From Epilithonimonas mollis (GTDB taxonomy: Bacteria > Bacteroidota > Bacteroidia > Flavobacteriales > Weeksellaceae): 64,000 nt of DNA. This document shows positions 8,356-15,902 of this stretch, piece after piece. Position numbers and translations under genes: made by a program. The stretch lies in the NCBI RefSeq assembly GCF_900142325.1, contig NZ_FRAM01000002.1, positions 992,001 to 1,056,000 of the forward strand, written 5' to 3'. The notes beneath the pieces are model-generated. The model had not been told where the DNA came from and searched no databases. It saw only the letters and a list, made by a program, of their open reading frames with translations. How positions within the stretch are numbered: position 1 is the first letter of the stretch; each line of letters opens with the position of its first letter.

Positions 8356-8919
8356 ATGGCGGAAAGTAAAAACAACATCATCACGCACGGCCTTAGCGGC
8401 AAAGTAGGAGACCTGATCGTCTTCAGCCAGAGAAATGGCAAAACCATTGTGTCAAGAGCACCAAAAGACAAAACAGGAGAAGACTCCCAAAAACAGAAAG
8501 ATCACAAGCGTAAGTTTCAAAGAGCAATCCTCTATGCAAAAGTGGTAATGAACGATCCCGATACCAAAGAACTTTACGAAGCAAAAGCAGACCGTTCAAA
8601 GGGCATCACTGGTCACAATGTAGCGGTAGCAGATTTGCTGAACGCGCCTGATATAGATTCTATAGATATGTCAGCTTACAACGGAAGAATTGGAGATGTT
8701 ATCAAAATCGTAGCACTTGATGATTTCGAAGTGAAAGCAGTAACCGTAACCATTGAAAACGCAGACGGAAGCCTTGTAGAAGAAGGCTCTGCAGTAGACA
8801 ACGGTGCAGAATGGATCTATACAGCTACAGCAGATAACGCAGATTTGTCGGGAGATAAAATTACAGTTACAGCAACTGATAACCCTGACAATATGACAGA
8901 GAAGTCCCAAACCTTATAA
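8356..8919 (+). CDS. Conserved-looking protein of unknown function
   Basis: A 187-residue soluble protein whose codon use is clearly more GC-rich than the AT-rich leader before it. The first 100 residues are basic and helical (GLSGKVGDLIVFSQRNGKTIV, then KQKDHKRKFQRAILYAKVV). The last 85 form an acidic beta-rich segment with valine/threonine alternation, like a small immunoglobulin-type domain. There is no signal peptide. The opening pattern reminds me of small Bacteroidota proteins with a conserved GKVG start that are often annotated hypothetical. The gene stands alone and is followed by three 11-bp repeats and a terminator. Function unknown. Confidence 0.7.
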   Translation: MAESKNNIITHGLSGKVGDLIVFSQRNGKTIVSRAPKDKTGEDSQKQKDHKRKFQRAILYAKVVMNDPDTKELYEAKADRSKGITGHNVAVADLLNAPDIDSIDMSAYNGRIGDVIKIVALDDFEVKAVTVTIENADGSLVEEGSAVDNGAEWIYTATADNADLSGDKITVTATDNPDNMTEKSQTL

Positions 8920-8938
8920 CAATAAAAAATACCCGGAG

Positions 8939-8971
8939 CTCACGGGAACCTCACGGCGACCTCACGGAAAT
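8939..8971. repeat. Three 11-bp tandem repeats
   Basis: CTCACGGGAAC, CTCACGGCGAC and CTCACGGAAAT follow each other directly, 20 bases after the stop of the preceding gene. Confidence 0.7.
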
Positions 8972-9000
8972 GCCCCATAAAAATAACAAGACAAAATGAC

Positions 9001-9029
9001 AAAAGCCATCCAAAACAGGATGGCTTTTT
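9001..9029 (+). terminator. Intrinsic terminator
   Basis: AAGCCATCC/GGATGGCTT stem followed by TTTTTC, ending the transcript of the 8356 gene. Confidence 0.8.
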
Positions 9030-9090
9030 CTATCTGTTTTATTTGATAATCATACTCTGTATCACAGGAGCTGGCTGACATTCCACCAGA

Positions 9091-9483
9091 CTATTTGTAG
9101 TCATTATTACAGAACACGCCCAAAAATCCTTCCGCTACAAATTCCGGGATGGCGTATGCCATTTCTGACAGGTATTGATTATGTGATAAGCTGGCCAGGA
9201 TGCTGTCTTCTTTGGTGTAGAGCTTCCACTGTACCAGGCCTGCTTTTCTGTTTTCACAGTCAAATCGCCACAGGGTCAGTATATAGCCGTCAATAATCTT
9301 CAGACCGGTAGACGTTTTCGGGTAGTATTCCGTTTTGCCGGATATCATTTTTATCCACGCCGTATTTTCTGTATCGGGCTTGTAGTAAAAGATATCGGTG
9401 TTGCTTTCAAAAATATATTTCCAATCCTGAGAATAGCTGAAAGAAAATATGAAAAGAGATAAAGCGGGTAAAAGTCTGTTCAT
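9091..9483 (-). CDS. Exported small protein, surface-adhesin E-like
   Basis: A 130-residue protein with a signal peptide (residues 1-18, ending SYSQ). The mature part has the layout of the surface-adhesin protein E-like family: an opening strand DWKYIFESNTDIFYY, an AWIKMI strand, a middle RFDCENRKAGLVQWKLY segment with a conserved Cys, and a C-terminal PEFVAEGFLGVFC with the second Cys. The two cysteines could form a disulphide in the periplasm. The molecular role of this family is unclear. The gene is alone, transcribed toward the 8356 gene. Confidence 0.65.
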   Translation of the reverse strand: MNRLLPALSLFIFSFSYSQDWKYIFESNTDIFYYKPDTENTAWIKMISGKTEYYPKTSTGLKIIDGYILTLWRFDCENRKAGLVQWKLYTKEDSILASLSHNQYLSEMAYAIPEFVAEGFLGVFCNNDYK

Positions 9484-9610
9484 TTCTTTGTTTTCAATTG
9501 GTTAGTAGATTTAGTTTATTCAAATGTACAAAATTGTCTGATAATCAGCTGATTATTTACTTAATTTAACATAATATCACGAAAAGAGGATAGGAAATAC
9601 GCAGGTACGG

Positions 9611-9666
9611 CATTTGGTGCAGGCTGTACCAAATGACAAAAGCCACCCGTAATAGGATGGCCTTTG
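9611..9666. terminator. Hairpins downstream of acs
   Basis: CATTTGGT/ACCAAATG (9611-9635), then an imperfect AAAGCCA...TGGCCTTT hairpin (9638-9666). The second probably terminates acs on the minus strand. Confidence 0.5.
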
Positions 9667-9714
9667 CTATAAAAAATTAAGGTCTAAAGTCTTATCTGGA
9701 ATCTGACATCTGCT

Positions 9715-11622
9715 TTAAACTCTTCCGTCTTTGATCTCATCGACGATTTCGGGATTCAGCAAAGTAGAGGTATCACCAAAATTACTGAAGTCACCCTCCG
9801 CAATCTTTCTCAGGATCCTCCGCATGATCTTCCCGGAGCGCGTCTTCGGCAACCCGGATACAAACTGGATCTTATCCAGCTTGGCAATCGGCCCGATCTG
9901 CTCAGAGATCAGCTGGTTGATTTCCTTTGCAAGGTTATCTTTCTGTCTGCTTTCCCCGGATTCCTTCAGGATCACGAAACCGTACAGAGCGCTTCCCTTG
10001 ATATCGTGAGGATATCCGACAATCGCAGATTCTGCCACCGCAGGATGCTCGTTGATGCTGTCTTCGATGGGTGCAGTTCCCAGATTATGCCCGGAAACAA
10101 TGATCACATCATCCACACGCCCGGTGATCCTGTAATAGCCCACCTCGTCTCTCAAAGCCCCGTCGCCTGTGAAATATTTCCCCGGGAACGCCGAGAAGTA
10201 GGTCTCCTTATACCGCTGGTGGTCACCCCAGATCGTTCTTGCAATCCCGGGCCATGGGAAACGGATGCAGAGATTTCCTGTCACCTGATTGCCGGAGATT
10301 TCGTTCCGCTTGTCATCCATCAGCACTGGCTGTATTCCGGGTAAAGGAAGCGTGGCGTAAGTTGGTTTGGTGGGTGTCACAAATGGGATAGGGGAGATCA
10401 GGATCCCGCCCGTCTCGGTTTGCCACCAGGTATCGACGACAGGACATTTCTTATGACCCACATTATCATTGTACCAATGCCAGGCCTCGTCATTAATAGG
10501 TTCTCCAACCGAACCAATGACTTTCAGAGATTCCAGATTATATTTCTGAACCCATTCGATATTTTCTTTGGCTAATGAACGAATTGCCGTTGGAGCGGTG
10601 TAAAACTGTGTCACTTTATGTTTCTCGATCACTTCCCAGAACCTTCCTGCGTCCGGATAAGTCGGCACCCCTTCGAAGATAACAGTGGTAGCCCCATTCA
10701 GTAACGGGCCATACAAAATATACGAATGCCCGGTGATCCACCCGATATCTGCCGTGCACCAATAGATGTCATTCTCTTTATAATTAAACACATTCTTGAA
10801 CGTGTAAGCCGTGTAAACCATATAGCCGGCGCAAGTGTGGAGCATTCCTTTCGGCTTGCCGGTAGATCCGGACGTGTAAAGAATGAACAGCGGATCTTCC
10901 GCATCCATAATCACCGTCACAAAATCGGGAGATGCTTTGTCATAAAATTCGGACAGCCAAAAATCTCTGCCTTCTTTCATCTTCACCTCGTTGTGGGTTC
11001 TTTTTACGACCAGGACTTTCTCCACAGTTGGTGTTTTTTCCAAGGCTTCATCGATGATACTTTTCAAATCCAAAACCTTGTTGCCCCGGTAACTTCCGTC
11101 CGATGTGATCACGACTTTCGCCCCACAGTCATTAACCCGGGAAGAAACCGCCGAAGCCGAAAATCCTGCAAATATCACCGAATGTACAGCGCCCAGCTTA
11201 GCGCAAGCCAGCATCGTCACCGCCAATTCCGGAATCATAGGAAGGTAGATGCAGACACGGTCACCTTTCTCAACGCCTAAGTCTCTCAGGACGTTAGCTG
11301 TTTTATTCACTCTTTCATACAGCTCATTGAAGCTGATGTGTTGCGCTTCTTCGTTCGGGTCATTAGGTTCCCAGATGATGGCGGTTTTGTCGCCACGCAC
11401 GGAAAGATGTCTGTCTAGACAGTTTTTGGTAATGTTAAGCTTGGCATTTTTGAACCACTTGATGTTGGCTTCGCTCATGTCATAATCCACTACTTTGGAC
11501 CACCGCTGGTACCAAACAAAATTCTCATCCGCAATCTTATCCCAAAATTTCTTCGGATTCTTAATCGATTTCTTATACTCTTTAAAATAATCCTGTAAAT
11601 TCTGAATGTGATAGTTTTTCAT
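9715..11622 (-). CDS. acs: Acetyl-CoA synthetase (acetate-CoA ligase, AMP-forming)
   Basis: A 635-residue enzyme of normal family length that converts acetate, ATP and CoA to acetyl-CoA in the cytosol. The ATP-binding loop YTSGSTGKPKGMLHT lies near residue 255. The DTWWQTETGG motif follows, then the hinge region YRITGRVDDVIIVSGHNLG, and near residue 600 GLPKTRSGKIMRRILRK with the lysine whose acetylation switches these enzymes off. It is the last gene of a run that contains a receiver protein and a transporter-like histidine kinase. In proteobacteria, similar SSS-type kinases (CrbS) control acs, so the neighbourhood suggests the same logic here. Confidence 0.97.
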   Translation of the reverse strand: MKNYHIQNLQDYFKEYKKSIKNPKKFWDKIADENFVWYQRWSKVVDYDMSEANIKWFKNAKLNITKNCLDRHLSVRGDKTAIIWEPNDPNEEAQHISFNELYERVNKTANVLRDLGVEKGDRVCIYLPMIPELAVTMLACAKLGAVHSVIFAGFSASAVSSRVNDCGAKVVITSDGSYRGNKVLDLKSIIDEALEKTPTVEKVLVVKRTHNEVKMKEGRDFWLSEFYDKASPDFVTVIMDAEDPLFILYTSGSTGKPKGMLHTCAGYMVYTAYTFKNVFNYKENDIYWCTADIGWITGHSYILYGPLLNGATTVIFEGVPTYPDAGRFWEVIEKHKVTQFYTAPTAIRSLAKENIEWVQKYNLESLKVIGSVGEPINDEAWHWYNDNVGHKKCPVVDTWWQTETGGILISPIPFVTPTKPTYATLPLPGIQPVLMDDKRNEISGNQVTGNLCIRFPWPGIARTIWGDHQRYKETYFSAFPGKYFTGDGALRDEVGYYRITGRVDDVIIVSGHNLGTAPIEDSINEHPAVAESAIVGYPHDIKGSALYGFVILKESGESRQKDNLAKEINQLISEQIGPIAKLDKIQFVSGLPKTRSGKIMRRILRKIAEGDFSNFGDTSTLLNPEIVDEIKDGRV

Positions 11623-11657
11623 TGTATATATTTTTAATTCTTATAAATCTTGTTTCT

Positions 11658-12038
11658 TTAATGTTTTCTCTTGTTCTGCTCAAGCATTTCCTCAATCTGC
11701 TGGATCAGTTTCTTAATAGAATAAGGCTTCGTCACATAAGCGTCAGCTCCCAATTCCAGACCTTTTTCGATATCTTTCGGATTGGTTTTCGCACTCAGGA
11801 AAATGACCTTGGTCCGGTTGAGATGTTCCATGGTTTTGATCTCGTTCAGTGTGCTGTAGCCATCGAGATTCGGCATCATGACATCTAGTAGAATAACATC
11901 AGGCGTTATGGTTTTCAGTAGTTCCAAAACTTCGGTTCCGTCTCTCGCAATGAAGACTTCGTAGTCCTGCTTCCGGAAGCTGTATTCCAGGGACATCAGG
12001 ATTTTGTGTTCGTCGTCTGCTATTAATATTTTTTTCAT
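11658..12038 (-). CDS. Stand-alone response regulator receiver
   Basis: A 126-residue CheY-like receiver without an output domain. Acidic residues Asp8/Asp9, phosphoacceptor Asp52 (ILLDVMMP), the Ser in FLSAKT and the Lys in VTKPYS are all present, so it should be phosphorylated normally. It lies 35 bases upstream of acs and downstream of the SSS-type histidine kinase gene, its likely partner. With no DNA-binding domain it must act through a protein partner or a further phosphotransfer step. A REP/RAYT unit separates it from the kinase. Confidence 0.9.
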   Translation of the reverse strand: MKKILIADDEHKILMSLEYSFRKQDYEVFIARDGTEVLELLKTITPDVILLDVMMPNLDGYSTLNEIKTMEHLNRTKVIFLSAKTNPKDIEKGLELGADAYVTKPYSIKKLIQQIEEMLEQNKRKH

Positions 12039-12056
12039 TTTTTCTTCTAATTTGGC

Positions 12057-12139
12057 GAACCCGAAGGGTTCAATGTGAGTAGCCGTAGGTGCAACCTATG
12101 GAATAAATAATCAATTTGAACAACCCGTGGAACGGGTTG
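12057..12139. repeat. REP palindromes, downstream flank of RAYT
   Basis: Three palindromes in a row: GAACCC/GGGTTC around GAA (12057-12071), TAGGT/ACCTA around GCA (12086-12098) and CAACCCG/CGGGTTG around TGGAA (12121-12139). The same set appears on the other side of the transposase at 12603-12685. Confidence 0.85.
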
Positions 12140-12144
12140 AATTA

Positions 12145-12591
12145 TCAAAACAAATATTTTTCATCAAATTCAATTCCGTGTTCAATTAATAATTTCTTAT
12201 ATTCATCTTCGAAGGTTTCATTCTTGTGATGTTCTTTTTGATTCTTAATATGATTAATAATCATATCCTTTTCTCTGATAGAATACGTAAACGCACCATA
12301 GCCTTCCTGCCAACCTACAAACTCAGGAAATGATCCCGATTGTTTCATCCATAAATTGGTAGCAATTTTAATGTCTTTTACCAAACTGCTGAGGCTCAAA
12401 CTTGGATGCAGGTCGCAGAAAATATGAATGTGGTCTGGCATTCCATTAATTCTATATAATTTACATTGTTTGTTTTCTATAATTCCCCAGATGTATTTGT
12501 AAAGCTGAGATTCATTCTTTTCATTAATTGTCTCTTCTCTATGTTTGGTGCCAAAAATAATCTGATAGAATATTTGTCTGTATGTTCCCAT
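12145..12591 (-). CDS. REP-associated tyrosine transposase (IS200-like, RAYT)
   Basis: A 148-residue Y1-type transposase relative. The HUH metal motif is intact (His54-Ile-His56 in MPDHIHIF), followed by SLSSLVKDIK and WQEGYGAFTYS. The helix that normally carries the catalytic tyrosine (Y-I-x-N-Q...H-H) reads His114-Ile-Lys-Asn-Gln-Lys-Glu-His-His: a CAT codon stands where TAT is expected. About 60 residues separate it from the HUH motif, as in IS608 TnpA. If the alignment is right, the nucleophile is lost and the protein may bind but not cleave DNA. It is bracketed by REP palindromes and sits between a histidine kinase and its receiver. Confidence 0.85.
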   Translation of the reverse strand: MGTYRQIFYQIIFGTKHREETINEKNESQLYKYIWGIIENKQCKLYRINGMPDHIHIFCDLHPSLSLSSLVKDIKIATNLWMKQSGSFPEFVGWQEGYGAFTYSIREKDMIINHIKNQKEHHKNETFEDEYKKLLIEHGIEFDEKYLF

Positions 12592-12602
12592 TGTGTTTTG
12601 TT

Positions 12603-12685
12603 GAACCCTATCGGGTTCCGTGTCTTTTTGATTCGTTTACCATAGGTTTCACCTACGGCTACTATTATTGAACCCTATCGGGTTC
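12603..12685. repeat. REP palindromes, upstream flank of RAYT
   Basis: GAACCC-TATC-GGGTTC twice (12603-12618 and 12670-12685) on either side of TAGGT-TTC-ACCTA (12643-12655). This mirrors the other flank of the transposase gene. Confidence 0.85.
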
Positions 12686-12703
12686 TCCATTGTTTTATTT
12701 TAT

Positions 12704-15379
12704 TTATGTTTCTATATTTCGTTTTAGTATCATTTGAAATTCAACACCGATTACCATATTTTTTGCTGAGATACTTCCTTTATGAGTTTCCATTATTTTC
12801 CTGCAGATCGCCAATCCTAAGCCACTTCCCAAAGGTTTTCTGATATTCTGATTTCTGGACTGATAAAATTTATCAAATATCAAATTCAAATCATCTTCCG
12901 GGATCTGTTTTCCTGTATTGAAAATCGAAATCACCAACTGCTCATCTTTTTCCTGAAATTTGGCCTGAATTGTTCCTTCCTCATCTGTAAATTTTAAAGC
13001 ATTGCCCAAAATATTCTGAAAAACCTGGATCAGTCGGGCTTCATCATAGTCAAAATTGGTATTTGTCAGAAGATTAACTTCACTCAGGTGAATGTTCTTT
13101 TGACGCAATAGATGACCTATAGGATTCAAGGCTTTTTGATAAGTTTCTAGGATGTTATTTTTGCTGATATTCAAAGCGATTTCGCCATGTTCCAGTTTGT
13201 CGAGGTAGAGGATGTCATTGATAATTTCATTCAACCGGTCAGATTCTGTGATGATGTTATTGAGGAATTCTCTTTTGATGTCCAATGGAATATCATCATC
13301 GTCAGCTAAGATTTCTCCGGCAGAACGGATCGCTGTAATCGGCGTTCTCAATTCATGTGCGACGGAATCCAGGAAATCATCTTTCTGTTTGTCTTTGAAA
13401 ATGAGGTTTTCGTTGGCGGAACTTAATTCATCAGATAATTGTCTTAGTTCCCGGCTTTGTTCGGTCAGTTTTTTATTGAGGCTGATATTTTCCTTTGATT
13501 CCTCAAGGATGGTTAGGACTTCTTTGAGGGAAATTTTGTCTTCATGTGTTACGCCTTCAATCAGGATTTTGGCAGAAGCGGTTCCGATTCTTCCGGATAA
13601 AAGATTCTCGGAGAACTTGATGAATCTGGCATCGGCAGTTTCGGTTCTTGTGTCTATGTTATATTTTAAGTTGAAGATTCTCAGTGCTTGTTCAGTTTTC
13701 TTTTCTCCAAGGAATTTGACTAAAATATTTCTGATATCGGAAACATATGCTTTTCCTCGCCAGATGAAGGCGTTTTCGTGATTCTGAATATATTTGTCAA
13801 CATCAATATAAATTTCAGCAAAATTTCGTTCCCGGTAATCTCCTTTTTGACTCACTGAAATGATGGTGAATAAACTGATATTAACCAAAATAGACCAAAA
13901 GAAAATCTGAGAAATGCTGTCCAGATAAGGAATGTTGAAAAAGCTGAACCAATTGTACATCTCTCTTAAAAATCCTTTGAATTCCTGGTTGAAAGAAAAA
14001 TAATACTGCGGAATAATCAAACCGAAATAGCAGACAATCAATCCGCCAATCAATCCGATAACTGCACCTTTGTAGCTTCCTCTTCTCCAGAAAATCGCTC
14101 CAAAAAATGATGGTCCCAATTGGGAAATTACAACAAAAGAAATTAATCCGACAGAATATAAACTGTTTTGTAAAATGAAGAATTTATAAAAAACAAAAGC
14201 TGTTACAATTAAGATAAAAATGCTGATTTTTCTAATGTTAGTGATGCTTTTAGTGTTATTAATATCATTATCGGATTTGAATTTATCCAGCCAGCCATAA
14301 GGAATAATCAGATTATTGGAAAGCATAATCGACAAAGTAATACTCGAAATAATAACCATAGAAATGGACGAACTTAATCCACCAAGAAAAACCAAAACCG
14401 TAATCAATTGGTTATTGAAATGTTGAGGAATCAATATCGAATAAAACTCAGGATTGACGGAATGCCCATCGAAAATAATTCGCCCGCCCCAGGCAATCGG
14501 AAATACGAAAATATTGAAAATCAATAGGTAAAGAGGGAAAAACCAAATGGCTGTTTTCAGATGTTTTTCCTGTCTGTTCTCAACAATAGTTGTGTGAAAT
14601 TGTCTAGGCAAAAGGAAAATTGCTGAGGCAGAAATTAAACTTAAAATAATCCAATTGATGCTTCCTTCCAAACCGGAGAATGTATTTTTAGCTTTGAAAT
14701 CAGAGAACTGACTTGCTTTTTGATAGATGTCCGAAAACCCATCAAACACAAAAAATGTAACGAAGATTCCAAGAACTATTAGGAAAATTAATTTCAAGAA
14801 ACTTTCCAGTGCGACGGCAGAGATGATTCCTAATCTTTTTTCAGATGCATCAACGTAACGCGTTCCGTAATAGGATGAAAATAAGGCTAATAGAACCACA
14901 ACATAAGTGGCGTTATCTGTAAAAATATTCTTAGAAATTGGCGTGTTTGTTACCAAATGAAACGTCTCAGAAATTGCTTTGATCTGAAGTCCGATGTAGG
15001 GAATAATCCCGAAAATACAGACCAAAGTGATAATAGCCCCAAACGAACGACTGTTCCCGTAACGCAGAGAAATAAAATCCGCAATACTGCTGACTTTGTT
15101 GATTCTGGCGATTCTGATAATTTTTCGGTTGATATAGATCCATGCCGGAATAATGATAATCGGACCAATGTAAATCGGAAGATAATCGAGTCCGTCATTC
15201 ACTGCGACACCAATACTTCCATAGTACGTCCATGCCGTGCAATAAACAGCCAACGATAACGCATAGATGTAAGGATTGTTCACCCAGATCTTGCTCTTCT
15301 TTTTTTCTGCGCGATGTGCAACCAAGAAAAGAAGGGCGAGATAGAGAATGACAACTGCAAATAAGGCGTAGCTATTCAT
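12704..15379 (-). CDS. SSS-transporter-like sensor histidine kinase
   Basis: An 891-residue membrane kinase. Residues 1 to about 500 form a sodium:solute symporter-like domain with about 12-13 helices (opening MNSYALFAVVILYLALLF; AVYCTAWTYYGSIGVAVN is typical). A coiled coil around 595-655 leads to a HisKA domain with His675 (SVAHELRTP) and a HATPase domain with N, G1 and G2 boxes (ILGNALKF, IFNTGKQIPEDD, GSGLGLAI). I chose the ATG at 15379, which overlaps the preceding small gene by 8 bases. Kinases of this build (CrbS, CbrA) sense or respond to carboxylates or amino acids; linkage to acs favours acetate. There is no fused receiver; the neighbouring stand-alone receiver is the likely target. 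Confidence 0.93.
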   Translation of the reverse strand: MNSYALFAVVILYLALLFLVAHRAEKKKSKIWVNNPYIYALSLAVYCTAWTYYGSIGVAVNDGLDYLPIYIGPIIIIPAWIYINRKIIRIARINKVSSIADFISLRYGNSRSFGAIITLVCIFGIIPYIGLQIKAISETFHLVTNTPISKNIFTDNATYVVVLLALFSSYYGTRYVDASEKRLGIISAVALESFLKLIFLIVLGIFVTFFVFDGFSDIYQKASQFSDFKAKNTFSGLEGSINWIILSLISASAIFLLPRQFHTTIVENRQEKHLKTAIWFFPLYLLIFNIFVFPIAWGGRIIFDGHSVNPEFYSILIPQHFNNQLITVLVFLGGLSSSISMVIISSITLSIMLSNNLIIPYGWLDKFKSDNDINNTKSITNIRKISIFILIVTAFVFYKFFILQNSLYSVGLISFVVISQLGPSFFGAIFWRRGSYKGAVIGLIGGLIVCYFGLIIPQYYFSFNQEFKGFLREMYNWFSFFNIPYLDSISQIFFWSILVNISLFTIISVSQKGDYRERNFAEIYIDVDKYIQNHENAFIWRGKAYVSDIRNILVKFLGEKKTEQALRIFNLKYNIDTRTETADARFIKFSENLLSGRIGTASAKILIEGVTHEDKISLKEVLTILEESKENISLNKKLTEQSRELRQLSDELSSANENLIFKDKQKDDFLDSVAHELRTPITAIRSAGEILADDDDIPLDIKREFLNNIITESDRLNEIINDILYLDKLEHGEIALNISKNNILETYQKALNPIGHLLRQKNIHLSEVNLLTNTNFDYDEARLIQVFQNILGNALKFTDEEGTIQAKFQEKDEQLVISIFNTGKQIPEDDLNLIFDKFYQSRNQNIRKPLGSGLGLAICRKIMETHKGSISAKNMVIGVEFQMILKRNIET

Positions 15380-15566
15380 CGTACTTTTTGAAAATGACAA
15401 ACGAAACAATGATTGAGAAAATCCACACTCCGAAGATGTAGATATAAATCATCGGAAAACCGAACAATTCTTTCGCACTGTTGAACAAAAGAATCAACGG
15501 TGCACTGAAAAGAATTACCAATCCAAAGCTCAGAAGAATCAGTTTTTGTTCGTGTCGTTTTTTCAT
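15372..15566 (-). CDS. Small membrane protein upstream of SSS kinase
   Basis: A 64-residue protein with two hydrophobic helices (about 8-24 and 34-55) and charged ends. Its last codons overlap the kinase start by 8 bases (GATGAATAG), so the two are translationally coupled. The start at 15566 (MKKRHEQKL) is preferred over 15593. Size and position recall the small subunits that accompany SSS-type carriers, but the sequence gives no proof. Confidence 0.7.
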   Translation of the reverse strand: MKKRHEQKLILLSFGLVILFSAPLILLFNSAKELFGFPMIYIYIFGVWIFSIIVSFVIFKKYDE

Positions 15567-15576
15567 TGTTAATTTT

Positions 15577-15616
15577 AAAACCACACAAAACAAAATTGGA
15601 ATTGTGTGGTTTTTGT
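15577..15616. terminator. Hairpin between DUF6814-like gene and kinase operon
   Basis: AAAACCACACAA and TTGTGTGGTTTT form a long stem on the minus strand downstream of the 15639 gene. It lies only about 10 bases before the next start, so it might let part of the transcription read into the kinase operon. Confidence 0.7.
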
Positions 15617-15638
15617 AATTATAATTTAGTGATTTGTT

Positions 15639-15866
15639 TTATAATTTTTCTTCGGAATAATCACCGCTCAGTGCATAATATCCGAATACTCCCAATCCTC
15701 CGGAAACAATTGGCAAAAGGATAAATACAATGATAATCCCAAATACCAGATCTTCCTGTTTTCCTGAGGTTAGTTTAGGAATTCCCATCACTGTCAGCCC
15801 GAAGTAGAGTACTGCCAATGCCAGTAATAGCCAAACTATGCCTAATATTTTTTTTAATCTGTCCAT
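15639..15866 (-). CDS. Small two-helix membrane protein (DUF6814-like)
   Basis: A 75-residue protein with two membrane helices (about 7-27 and 43-64, the second glycine-rich: PIVSGGLGVFGYYALSG). It sits 36 bases downstream of the MFS gene, in the same direction. I recall a family of about this size, DUF6814, next to MFS carriers in Bacteroidota; this name is from memory. It may be an accessory subunit of the transporter. A hairpin directly downstream ends the transcript. Confidence 0.65.
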   Translation of the reverse strand: MDRLKKILGIVWLLLALAVLYFGLTVMGIPKLTSGKQEDLVFGIIIVFILLPIVSGGLGVFGYYALSGDYSEEKL

Positions 15867-15902
15867 TTTTTCTTTGTTTTAAAATTAATAAATAATCTAG
15901 TA

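Noticed and set aside
8356-8919. Phage structural gene
   Set aside because: The Ig-like tail made me consider it, but no other phage genes surround it.
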